Shown one piece after another: positions 34,317-41,558 of a DNA stretch of 41,558 nucleotides. Source of the DNA: Prochlorococcus sp. AG-676-M04 (GTDB lineage Bacteria > Cyanobacteriota > Cyanobacteriia > PCC-6307 > Cyanobiaceae); NCBI GenBank assembly GCA_003210895.1, contig QCUB01000008.1, positions 1-41,558 of the forward strand, written 5' to 3'. The notes under the pieces are model-generated. The model did not search any database. It saw only the letters and a list, made by a program, of their open reading frames with translations, and had not been told where the DNA came from. Position 1 is the first letter of the stretch. Each line of letters starts with the position of its first letter. The position numbers and the translations under genes were made by a program.

Positions 34317-36080
34317 TTAAAATTTTAGATCAAAAATTTTACTTATGAATTTTTTCCAAAAATAAGCAGCATTTCCGCTTGATAATTTAGATTTTTTGTT
34401 TTCATCAAAACCTATCCAAACCCCAGTAGTGAGATTATTAATTGAACCAATAAACCAAAGATCTCTATTCCCATCAGAAGTTCCTGTTTTCCCATATATC
34501 TTTTTACCTTTAATTGATGCAGCTATTGAAGTTCCTTCCGAGACCGATTTCTCAAGAAGATTATTTAAATTTTGGTTTACTTTAGGAGCTAATATTTTCT
34601 TATGAATAAATTTGTTTTCCCAAATTAATCCATAATAATTTGATTCTATTTTTTCAATTACGCTAGGCTCATGTAGATTTCCATTACTATTTAAAACTGC
34701 ATAAGCATTTGTAATATTTAGAAGATTATCACCATAGGATCCAATAGCTAAGGGGAGAAATTCTTCAAGCTTTTGTTCATATCCTAGTCCAAATAAATTT
34801 GCTAAATTTATAATTTTTTTAAGGCCTATATCATCAGCAATTTTTAAAGGAACTATATTAGAGGAAGTTATAAAAGATTGAAGTAAAGAGATCTTACCTG
34901 AATAATTTGCAGAAAAATTTTTTGGACAATAATCTTCCCAGCAGGTAGGTAAATCTTCAAATTTATCATTTAACTTTATACCTTCTATTAATGCCGCGGC
35001 ATAAGGAATAATTTTAAAAGTTGAGCCTAAAGGCCTTACTGCTGAAGTGACTCTATTAAATTCGTTTATTGTTGGATTTTTGCTGGTAATCATTGATCTA
35101 ATCAAACCGGTATTGGATTCAATTGAAACCAAGGCTATTTCAATATCATTAGGACCTGTAGACTTTGAAATTTTTTGTCCTATTTCCTGCCAATTTTTGT
35201 TTATACTTGATTTTATTCTTAAAAACTTATATTTTTTATCATTTTTAATTTTGTTAGTTGCTTCCTCTAGAATAAAATCTAATAATAATTTATCTCTAAA
35301 ATATTTATTATTTTTTTGATAATTTAATTTAATTTTTTCCTTAAGAGCTTCATCTTTTTCACCCAATGATATGTAGCCATCTATATACATAGATTTCAAA
35401 ATTTTATTTCTTTGTTCAATAGCTAAGTCTATATTTTCATAAGGTGAATAAATTGAAGGGGCAGGGGCTAATCCAGCTATTAAGGCAATCTCAGATAATG
35501 TTAATTCGTTAATAAGTTTTCCAAAATAAACTTTCGCGGCTTCATTTACGCCATAAGCACCAGAACCTAAATAAATATTATTTAAATATAATTTTAAAAT
35601 TTGATTTTTACTGTATTTCAAATCTAGGAATAAGGCTATTATTATTTCTTTAATTTTTCTTTGAAAACTTATATCATTATTTAAAAAAATTAATCTTGCC
35701 ACTTGCTGAGTGATCGTACTTCCACCCTCTTTAAAGTACCCACTTCGAATGTTATTCATAAAGGCTCTTGATAAGCCTATTAAGTCAATTCCATTATGTT
35801 TAAAAAATCTTTTGTCCTCTCCAGAGATAAAGGAATACTTTATGAAGAATGGTATCGAATTTATATTATTTAGAACATCAAATTTTCGACTTAATTTGCT
35901 TAATATTTTATTATCAGAAGATAATATTTCATAAGAATAGTTTATTGATTTTGAATTATTGATTTTCTGTAGATCAAAATTTAAAGTAATCCTAATTAAA
36001 TTAAGTATGGGAAAAAATATGACAATGAAAATAAATATTGAGGGGGTAAAAATGAAATATTTATATTTAATTCCATTCAC
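34317..36080 (-). CDS. Class A penicillin-binding protein
   Basis: A bifunctional peptidoglycan synthase anchored in the inner membrane, with glycosyltransferase (GT51) and transpeptidase domains in the periplasm. The 587-aa protein has one N-terminal membrane helix at about 8-27. The GT51 motifs are GEDKRFFKHNG (catalytic Glu88) and GGSTITQQVARL (119-130). The transpeptidase motifs are STFK (353-356, nucleophile Ser353), SSN (406-408) and KTGT (531-534). The protein is a little shorter than E. coli PBP1 but complete. GTG at 36080 is the start, one base after the chlG stop, so chlG and this gene are probably co-transcribed. Confidence 0.93.
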   Translation of the reverse strand: MNGIKYKYFIFTPSIFIFIVIFFPILNLIRITLNFDLQKINNSKSINYSYEILSSDNKILSKLSRKFDVLNNINSIPFFIKYSFISGEDKRFFKHNGIDLIGLSRAFMNNIRSGYFKEGGSTITQQVARLIFLNNDISFQRKIKEIIIALFLDLKYSKNQILKLYLNNIYLGSGAYGVNEAAKVYFGKLINELTLSEIALIAGLAPAPSIYSPYENIDLAIEQRNKILKSMYIDGYISLGEKDEALKEKIKLNYQKNNKYFRDKLLLDFILEEATNKIKNDKKYKFLRIKSSINKNWQEIGQKISKSTGPNDIEIALVSIESNTGLIRSMITSKNPTINEFNRVTSAVRPLGSTFKIIPYAAALIEGIKLNDKFEDLPTCWEDYCPKNFSANYSGKISLLQSFITSSNIVPLKIADDIGLKKIINLANLFGLGYEQKLEEFLPLAIGSYGDNLLNITNAYAVLNSNGNLHEPSVIEKIESNYYGLIWENKFIHKKILAPKVNQNLNNLLEKSVSEGTSIAASIKGKKIYGKTGTSDGNRDLWFIGSINNLTTGVWIGFDENKKSKLSSGNAAYFWKKFISKIFDLKF

Positions 36081-36081
36081 T

Positions 36082-37029
36082 TTAAGCTACTAAAAAACTA
36101 TGTCCTATTGCTAAAGCCGTTACTAACATTCCAGTTATTAGAAATGGCTGTGCACTTGCCTGGTATTTGACATCAAATTTTAATGGGTCCCTTAGTAACC
36201 ACATATCTTGAAATGTAATTTGAGGAATTACCAGTAAAACTAAAATTACTGATGCTAAATGTTGATCTATAACAATTAATACGACAACCATTGCTAGTTG
36301 AAAAATATCAATTAGACCAGCACTTATTCGACTGGCATTTTTAATTCCAAATATTACAGGTAAAGAATTCAATCCTAGTTTTGAATCCCCTTCAACACTC
36401 TTGAAATCATTTATAACTGCTATACCTAGCCCAGAAAGACTGTAGGCAAGAGTTAGCAATGCAGTGATAACCGTTAATTTCCCAAATAAAGCTTGTCCCG
36501 CCCACCATGGTAGAGCTATATATGATGCTCCTAAAGCATAATTTCCTAGCCAACCATTTTGCTTCAATTTTAATGGAGGAGCAGAATATATATAGCTTAC
36601 GAAAGAGCCACCTAAAGCTAGAAGAAAGACAGATGGAAAACTATGTTTTGCATATAAATCTAATAAAAAAGAAACGACTAATCCAGAAATAAGTAATACC
36701 CAAATTTGTATTTTCACCTCCTTAATCGAAATTTTTCCAGAAGGAATTGGTCTATTAGGTTCATTAATAGCATCAATCTCTCTATCAAAAAAATCATTAA
36801 TAGTTTGGGTATAACCTGCCAGAAGTGGTCCGCTCATAAGCATGCATGCTAGTGAGGCTAAAACGTTACTTACTGTCCACTGAAAGTTTCCGCTTGCAGC
36901 GGCTCCACAGATTACCCCCCATATCAAAGGGATCCAAGTGATTGGCTTCATCAATTGTATACGCAGTTTCCAAATACTTGAAGTCTCTGAAGCCCCTTTA
37001 ATTCCTAATAATTGTCTTGGATCATTCAC
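36082..37029 (-). CDS. chlG: Chlorophyll synthase
   Basis: ChlG is a thylakoid UbiA-family prenyltransferase that attaches the phytyl or geranylgeranyl tail to (divinyl) chlorophyllide. The 315-aa protein has about nine membrane helices. Visible motifs include the prenyl-diphosphate site NDFFDREIDAINEPNRPIPSG and the second Asp-rich loop NDFKSVEGDSKLG. KPITWIPLIWGVICGAAASG near the N terminus is typical of cyanobacterial ChlG. In Prochlorococcus the product would be divinyl chlorophyll a or b. The start is GTG at 37029, nine bases after the DUF2862 gene. Confidence 0.96.
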   Translation of the reverse strand: MNDPRQLLGIKGASETSSIWKLRIQLMKPITWIPLIWGVICGAAASGNFQWTVSNVLASLACMLMSGPLLAGYTQTINDFFDREIDAINEPNRPIPSGKISIKEVKIQIWVLLISGLVVSFLLDLYAKHSFPSVFLLALGGSFVSYIYSAPPLKLKQNGWLGNYALGASYIALPWWAGQALFGKLTVITALLTLAYSLSGLGIAVINDFKSVEGDSKLGLNSLPVIFGIKNASRISAGLIDIFQLAMVVVLIVIDQHLASVILVLLVIPQITFQDMWLLRDPLKFDVKYQASAQPFLITGMLVTALAIGHSFLVA

Positions 37030-37038
37030 TTTAAATAT

Positions 37039-37263
37039 TTAACCTTTCTCAATTTCTTCAGGGAAAAACCAATTTTCTTCTCCATTTTGCAGTCTAACAG
37101 TAATACCTATACTTCTACCATCAGTCATTTTATATCCAGTTGTTACAACTCTTGGGTTTGATGATATTTGATCAATTAGCTTTGCAGGTAATCTATCTTT
37201 AACCTTGTTAATATTAATTTTAACTTTACTGCCAATTTTGGGTAATAATTTTGTTTCAGCCAT
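37039..37263 (-). CDS. DUF2862 small protein
   Basis: A 74-aa soluble protein matching the cyanobacterial DUF2862 family as I recall it: KIGSKVKININKVKDRLP, NPRVVTTGYKMTDGRSIGITVRL, and a NGEENWFFPEEI end, like a small beta-barrel (KOW/SH3-like). Function is not known. It sits nine bases before chlG on the same strand, which suggests a role with chlorophyll synthase or at least shared control. Divergent from hisF with 60 bases between the starts. The ATG at 37263 is natural. Confidence 0.85.
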   Translation of the reverse strand: MAETKLLPKIGSKVKININKVKDRLPAKLIDQISSNPRVVTTGYKMTDGRSIGITVRLQNGEENWFFPEEIEKG

Positions 37264-37323
37264 AAGATGGAAAAATGAATCCTATTATGCAAGATTAACA
37301 GCCTTTGGACAATTTTTTTTAAA

Positions 37324-38097
37324 ATGGTAGCTCTTCGTTTAATTCCTTGTTTAGATGTAGCTAATGGCAGGGTAGTCAAAGGTGTTAATTTTGTAAACCT
37401 TAGAGACTCTGGTGATCCTGTCGAATTAGCTTGTAGATACTCAGAAGCAGGAGCTGATGAATTAGTCTTTTTAGATATTAGAGCTAGTTTGGAAAATAGA
37501 AAAACACTAGTTGATCTTGTCTCTAGAACTGCAAAATCAGTAAAAATACCTTTCACGGTTGGTGGTGGAATCAATTCGATAATCTCAATTAATGATCTTT
37601 TAAGAGCAGGAGCAGATAAAGTAAGTTTGAATTCTTCTGCAGTTAAGAATCCAGAAATAATTTCCCAAAGCTCTGAAAAATTTGGAACACAGTGTATCGT
37701 GATTGCTATTGATGCAAGAAAAAAAATTAATAAATCTAATGAATGGGAAGTTTACGTTAAGGGAGGCAGAGAGAATACTTTTTTAGATGTAATAAGTTGG
37801 GCAAAAAAAGTTGAGGCATTAGGAGCTGGAGAAATTTTATTAACTTCAATGGATGGTGATGGTACACAAAATGGATATGATTTGTTATTGACTCAAAAGG
37901 TTGCAAATGCAGTTAATATTCCTGTGATCGCTTCTGGAGGTGCAGGCTCTTTAGAAGATATTTATGACGTCTTTAATGAAGGTAAAGCCTCTGCCGCACT
38001 TTTAGCTTCCTTACTTCATGACAAAAAGCTTACTATTGAGGAAATAAAATCTTTTCTTATTGAAAAGAAACTACCAATTAGACCTAATGAAAAATAA
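37324..38097 (+). CDS. hisF: Imidazole glycerol phosphate synthase, cyclase subunit
   Basis: HisF cyclises PRFAR, with ammonia from HisH, into imidazole glycerol phosphate and AICAR. The 257-aa (beta/alpha)8 barrel has the catalytic aspartates Asp11 ([14 protein letters not shown]) and the one in [10 protein letters not shown]. It also has the phosphate sites VGGGI and SGGAGS, and [15 protein letters not shown]. Length and ends are standard. The ATG at 37324 is clear. hisH is not in this window. menG follows 41 bases later on the same strand. Confidence 0.97.
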   Translation: MVALRLIPCLDVANGRVVKGVNFVNLRDSGDPVELACRYSEAGADELVFLDIRASLENRKTLVDLVSRTAKSVKIPFTVGGGINSIISINDLLRAGADKVSLNSSAVKNPEIISQSSEKFGTQCIVIAIDARKKINKSNEWEVYVKGGRENTFLDVISWAKKVEALGAGEILLTSMDGDGTQNGYDLLLTQKVANAVNIPVIASGGAGSLEDIYDVFNEGKASAALLASLLHDKKLTIEEIKSFLIEKKLPIRPNEK

Positions 38098-38138
38098 TAA
38101 TAATTTATGGTAGTTTAAAATTCTAAAAATATTTAAAT

Positions 38139-38840
38139 ATGCGTCACAAAAAAATTAATGAAGTCAAAACTATTTTTAATAAAATTTCTTCTAATTATGA
38201 CTTCTTAAATACTTTACTCAGTTTGGGATTTCACAGATTTTGGAAAAATAAATTAGTTGACTTATTAAAACCAATTGACGGGGAAAATTGGGCAGATCTA
38301 TGTTGTGGAACTGGAGATTTATCATTTTTAATTTTAAAAAAAGTTATGCCTAATGGAACTGTTACTGGAATAGATAATGCAAAAGAAATTTTAAATATTG
38401 CAAGGAAAAGGTCGAAATTAAATGGAAATAAATTCATATGTTGGGAGATGAAAGATATTTTAGAGATGGATGAAAATTTGAAAATTTATGATGGAATTTG
38501 TATGTCTTATGGTTTAAGAAATTTGGTGAACGTAGAGGAAGGACTAAAAAAAATCTTCAATCTTTTAAGTGATCGAGGTAGAGCTGGATTCCTAGACTTT
38601 AATCATTCTAAATTTAACTCTATAGCTGATTTATTTCAAAAAATATATTTAAGATTTGTTGTAGTCCCAATTTCAAAAATTTTTAAATTGAGTAAAGAAT
38701 ATTCATATATTGAAAAAAGTATTAAAAATTTTCCAGAGGGGGATAAACTAAAGATAATTGCAAAGGGAGTAGGGTTTAAGAAGGTTGAATATAGGACTAT
38801 TTTTTTCAATCAAATGGGAATATTAATATTAGAAAAATAA
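38139..38840 (+). CDS. menG: 2-phytyl-1,4-naphthoquinone methyltransferase (UbiE/MenG family)
   Basis: In cyanobacteria this UbiE-family enzyme does the last methylation of phylloquinone, the photosystem I cofactor. The 233-aa protein has KTIFNKISSNYDFLNTLLSLGFHRFWK at its N terminus (in that order), the SAM motif ADLCCGTGDLSF, TGIDNAKEIL, and the UbiE signature SYGLRNLVNVEEGL. The C terminus (ILEK) is short and complete. It converges on the DciA-like gene with nine bases between the stops. UbiE itself (ubiquinone) is unlikely, since cyanobacteria lack ubiquinone. Confidence 0.93.
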   Translation: MRHKKINEVKTIFNKISSNYDFLNTLLSLGFHRFWKNKLVDLLKPIDGENWADLCCGTGDLSFLILKKVMPNGTVTGIDNAKEILNIARKRSKLNGNKFICWEMKDILEMDENLKIYDGICMSYGLRNLVNVEEGLKKIFNLLSDRGRAGFLDFNHSKFNSIADLFQKIYLRFVVVPISKIFKLSKEYSYIEKSIKNFPEGDKLKIIAKGVGFKKVEYRTIFFNQMGILILEK

Positions 38841-38849
38841 AAAATGATC

Positions 38850-39332
38850 TTAACCATTTTTTCTCCAACAAAAAGTACATTTCCCCCATCTTGATATTTC
38901 CCCTTTTGGTGCGGGACTATTACATATTTTGCAAATAACCATATTATTTTGCTTAATTCTGCTTGGATGATTCTCCCAGACTGTTTTTGCATTCATTTCT
39001 TTTTTATCTAGAGTCTTGACTTCATAATTTTGTATTATCTTGATTTCATTTAGATTTATTCCAAATCTGCTAATACTCTCTTTTAATTGGTGTTTGTTAT
39101 AAATCAACGCCTGGCGCCATTGTGGATGATTTACAGCAATGGTAAGAGTTTTTTGCTCCATTTTTAATGGTTTACATGCCTTAGATAATTCAAAACCAAT
39201 TAACTTTTCCCAGTTTTCATTGAGTTGGGATAGTTTATCTAAGTCTCCCCATGCTTTTTTGAAATCATCAAGACAATTTCGCATTGAAGAAGGATATCTT
39301 TTATTCAATATTGGTAAATATTTTTTATTCAA
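38850..39332 (-). CDS. DciA-like DUF721 protein with C-terminal zinc ribbon
   Basis: The 160-aa protein has an N-terminal DUF721 domain (LNENWEKLIGFELSKACKPLKMEQKTLTIAVNHPQWRQALIYNK), which in other bacteria forms DciA, the helicase operator that replaces DnaC. In addition it ends with a four-cysteine motif, CKIC (134-137) and CTFC (152-155), separated by 14 residues, which looks like a zinc ribbon. The DciA role here is by homology only. TTG at 39332 gives this start. It is divergent from birA with 76 bases between the starts. Confidence 0.8.
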   Translation of the reverse strand: MNKKYLPILNKRYPSSMRNCLDDFKKAWGDLDKLSQLNENWEKLIGFELSKACKPLKMEQKTLTIAVNHPQWRQALIYNKHQLKESISRFGINLNEIKIIQNYEVKTLDKKEMNAKTVWENHPSRIKQNNMVICKICNSPAPKGEISRWGKCTFCWRKNG

Positions 39333-39408
39333 TTGGCGTAATTAAAGATATAATGTTTAAGTTAATTTAATCTTATAAAGATTGCCTGTTTTTTGATATT
39401 AAGGATTT

Positions 39409-40158
39409 GTGAAAGTTTTAGGATCTGTAGCTAAAACAGCATATTACTATAAAAAAATCCAAGGATTTTGCCCAAATTGGAAAATTCAATATAAATTAAA
39501 ATGTAAAAGTACTGAATATGAACTAACAAATTTGCTGCAACATTCACCTATCAGGAGATATAAACCAATAGCAATAGTAGCCAAAGAGCAACTATCAGGG
39601 ATAGGTCAAGATTCTAGACCATGGTTTTCTCCTAAACGAGGAATTTGGCTTAGTGCAGCTTATCCAATATTTTCCTCAGAATTCTCAAGTGAGATCTTTA
39701 GTCTTTCATTCGCAATTAAGTTATGTGAAATGTTTAATATGGAATCAATAAAAGTTGATTTGAAATGGCCAAATGATATTTTTTATGATTCCAAAAAATT
39801 AATTGGATTTTTACCTAGGGTAATAACAAGAGGAAAAGAAATTATTTATGTAAGAATTGGTTTCGGTATGAATTTTTCAAATAAAACCCCATCAGATGGT
39901 ATCGCTTTATCTGAAATACTTAATACTAAAAACATATGCGAATATTATTGGACTGCGAAAATTCTTAAGACTATTCATAATTCAGTCGAATGTAATAATA
40001 GAAAAGAATATATTATTGAAAACGCAAATAAATATCTTACAAAAAAATATTTACCAAGAGGATACAACTCCAACGAGTGGAAAATAAAAGATGTAGACAA
40101 TAATGGGAATTTGAGAATTTATAATGATATCCAAGAAAAAGTATTAAAAAGGTTTTAA
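39409..40158 (+). CDS. birA: Biotin-[acetyl-CoA carboxylase] ligase (BirA catalytic type)
   Basis: This enzyme activates biotin with ATP and attaches it to the AccB carrier of acetyl-CoA carboxylase. The 249-aa protein lacks the N-terminal DNA-binding domain of E. coli BirA, so it is a monofunctional ligase. The biotinyl-AMP loop reads GIGQDSRPW in place of GRGRxGRxW, which keeps the GxGQxxRxW pattern. The KWPND motif is at about residue 119, followed by KKLIGFL. RIGFGMNF follows. The start is GTG at 39409 with AAGGA four bases upstream. Its stop is one base from the stop of the convergent ABC gene. Confidence 0.9.
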   Translation: MKVLGSVAKTAYYYKKIQGFCPNWKIQYKLKCKSTEYELTNLLQHSPIRRYKPIAIVAKEQLSGIGQDSRPWFSPKRGIWLSAAYPIFSSEFSSEIFSLSFAIKLCEMFNMESIKVDLKWPNDIFYDSKKLIGFLPRVITRGKEIIYVRIGFGMNFSNKTPSDGIALSEILNTKNICEYYWTAKILKTIHNSVECNNRKEYIIENANKYLTKKYLPRGYNSNEWKIKDVDNNGNLRIYNDIQEKVLKRF

Positions 40159-40159
40159 A

Positions 40160-40846
40160 TTATTTAATTTTTAATTCAACAATTTTACCATCTTTAAACT
40201 TTGCAATTTTCTTTGCACGACTTGCAACTTCATCTTCGTGAGTAACTAAAACGATAGTTATACCTGATTCATGTAGTTTATCAAAAAGGTCTAATACATC
40301 TTCTGTTGTCTTTGAATCTAGAGCTCCAGTTGGCTCGTCGGCTAATAAAAGAGAAGGGTTATTGATAATTGCCCTTGCAATTGCGACACGTTGTTGTTGT
40401 CCTCCCGATAATTGATTAGGACGATTATTTACTCTTTCAGAAAGCCCAACTTTATCTAAGGCATATTTTGCTCTTTCTTTTCTTTCTACAGGATTTATAC
40501 CCGCATAAATCATTGGTAAAAGAACATTTTCTAGTGCTGTAGCGTCTGAAAGAAGGTGGAATTGTTGGAACACGAATCCTAATTTTTGATTTCGTAACTC
40601 AGCTAATTCATCATCCGATAAATTTTCTACTGGAGTCTCATTTAATTTATAAACACCTTTAGATGGTCTATCTAGACATCCAATAATATTCATAGCTGTG
40701 CTTTTACCTGAACCACTTGCGCCCATAACTGCCAAATAGTCACCTTTATAAATTTCTAAATTTACATTATCTAAGGCTTTTACAATAAGATCATCCTTGC
40801 CATACGTTTTAGATACTTTTTCTAGGGTCGCAACTTTTTTATTCAT
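40160..40846 (-). CDS. ABC transporter ATPase, MacB/LolD/DevA type
   Basis: The 228-aa protein is a complete ABC ATPase: Walker [10 protein letters not shown] (42-50), Q-loop FQQFHLL, signature LSGGQQQR, Walker [14 protein letters not shown], and the H-loop VLVTHE. The sequence [32 protein letters not shown] (in parts) is typical of the MacB/LolD/DevA group, which drives efflux or lipoprotein and glycolipid export. No membrane partner lies next to it. It is 13 bases downstream of ndhB on the same strand. The ATG at 40846 is clear. The transported substrate is unknown. Confidence 0.9.
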   Translation of the reverse strand: MNKKVATLEKVSKTYGKDDLIVKALDNVNLEIYKGDYLAVMGASGSGKSTAMNIIGCLDRPSKGVYKLNETPVENLSDDELAELRNQKLGFVFQQFHLLSDATALENVLLPMIYAGINPVERKERAKYALDKVGLSERVNNRPNQLSGGQQQRVAIARAIINNPSLLLADEPTGALDSKTTEDVLDLFDKLHESGITIVLVTHEDEVASRAKKIAKFKDGKIVELKIK

Positions 40847-40859
40847 TTATTAATATTTT

Positions 40860-41558
40860 TTAGAGGGCATTATTAGTAACAGCTAATATATCTTGTAAAA
40901 AAGGAGTTTCTGATACTGCTGTATTAGCTAATTTAAAAAGAGGGTTAGAAAGTATGCCTCCTAAAGCTGTAACTGCTATACAAGTATATAATGCAATTCT
41001 TAACGGAGGTAATCCGATAATATTCCAGTTTATTTCAGGATAAGATTTTACTATTTCAGAAGCTTCTTGGGGTTCTTTTACTACCATCATTTTTATAACC
41101 GAGATATAGTAATAAATTGAAATTACTGAAGTAACTAATCCAACCACTACTAAAAGATATTGATGATTAGCCCAGCCTGCAAAGAACAAATATATTTTCC
41201 CGAAAAAACCTAACATAGGCGGTAACCCACCAATAGAAAGAAGACATAAGCTCAAACCCAAAGTAATCAAAGGATCTTTTTGATAAAGGCCTGAATAATC
41301 TGAAATTCTATCTGAACCAGTTCTCAGGGAAAAAAGTATTACACATGAAAAAGCTCCTAGATTCATAAACAAGTAAGCAGCTAAATATAAGACAGCCGCA
41401 GATAGACCATCTTGAGTTCCAGACACTATACCTATCATTACAAATCCTGCTTGACCAATTGAACTGTAAGCTAACATTCTTTTCATTGAGGTTTGGGCCA
41501 GTGCAACAATATTTCCTAAGGCCATACTTAGGATGGCTAGAATAGTAAACAATAATTT
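40860..41558 (-). CDS. ndhB: NAD(P)H-quinone oxidoreductase subunit 2 (NdhB), C-terminal part
   Basis: The frame runs in from the right edge and stops at 40860, so about 233 C-terminal residues are visible; the full protein should be about 520 aa. NdhB is a membrane proton-pumping subunit of the thylakoid NDH-1 complex, used in respiration, cyclic electron flow and CO2 uptake. The conserved [21 protein letters not shown] is present, including the Lys in SMKRM. So are the [16 protein letters not shown] and [10 protein letters not shown] segments and VVKEPQE after the sixth visible helix. About six membrane helices can be seen. The start lies beyond the window. Confidence 0.93.
   Translation of the reverse strand, partial: KLLFTILAILSMALGNIVALAQTSMKRMLAYSSIGQAGFVMIGIVSGTQDGLSAAVLYLAAYLFMNLGAFSCVILFSLRTGSDRISDYSGLYQKDPLITLGLSLCLLSIGGLPPMLGFFGKIYLFFAGWANHQYLLVVVGLVTSVISIYYYISVIKMMVVKEPQEASEIVKSYPEINWNIIGLPPLRIALYTCIAVTALGGILSNPLFKLANTAVSETPFLQDILAVTNNAL

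Noticed and set aside
37176..37574. A 132-aa minus-strand open frame over the hisF start and the DUF2862 gene.
   Set aside because: It overlaps two well-supported genes in another frame and shows no family motif; it is a shadow frame.
1..41558. Mobile elements, prophage, CRISPR or a genomic island.
   Set aside because: No transposase, integrase, tRNA-flanked insertion, spaced direct repeats or run of foreign-looking genes was seen; the gene content is core throughout.

Overview
The window looks like a piece of the chromosome of a high-light type Prochlorococcus (a marine picocyanobacterium). I infer this from the strongly AT-rich composition, the very short intergenic gaps, the scarce Shine-Dalgarno sequences, the many TTG/GTG starts, and the gene set: PipX, NdhB, chlorophyll synthase, the phylloquinone methyltransferase MenG, long-form LrtA/HPF, a cyanobacterial YlqD, DUF4278 and DUF2862 proteins. 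Almost everything is core housekeeping. I see no insertion sequence, prophage, CRISPR array, rRNA or tRNA.

Layout. 1-6256: the end of an unrecognised gene, der, an ECF-T (CbiQ-like) membrane protein, the nitrogen-signalling pair pipX-pipY, the division gene sepF, proC, and a convergent GT4 glycosyltransferase. 6342-8374 (minus): hpf/lrtA, a deoC-like gene without its Schiff-base lysine, and recO, in one tight run. 8419-14157 (plus): lipB, an acyl-ACP/acyl-CoA synthetase, ylqD, pdhC (E2 of pyruvate dehydrogenase) and queA. 14163-18552 (minus): a sulfur amino-acid block (two tandem cystathionine-type PLP enzymes, then cysK) downstream of rpsD and its terminator. 18628-21521 (plus): yidD, a glutaredoxin-like protein, murE and an SDR.

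21551-24588 (mostly minus): a cysteine/cystine C-S lyase, an ArsM-type methyltransferase, a small DUF4278 gene preceded by a strong promoter and a structured GC-rich leader resembling the glutamine-II (Downstream-peptide/glnA) riboswitches, a small plus-strand membrane protein, and an Nfu-type Fe-S scaffold. 24659-28933 (plus): mqo, lepA and an orphan DppC-type permease. Then come trmH (minus), a 67-aa unknown protein, and a compact four-gene unit: DCC-family thiol protein, TIGR03643, a 43-aa Cys-rich DUF2256 protein, and a photolyase-related flavoprotein. A 509-bp gap after it holds two probable small genes. 32985-41558: rsmB, a class A penicillin-binding protein, chlG with a DUF2862 gene, hisF, menG, a DciA-like protein with a C-terminal zinc ribbon, birA, a MacB-type ABC ATPase, and the 3' part of ndhB running off the window.

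The most interesting signals are the probable glutamine riboswitch with a competing hairpin over the first AUG of the DUF4278 gene, the photolyase-related protein that seems to have lost most Fe-S cluster cysteines inside a four-gene module, and the DeoC-like protein without its catalytic lysine. Domain and family names come from reading motifs and remembered family sequences. No search was run.
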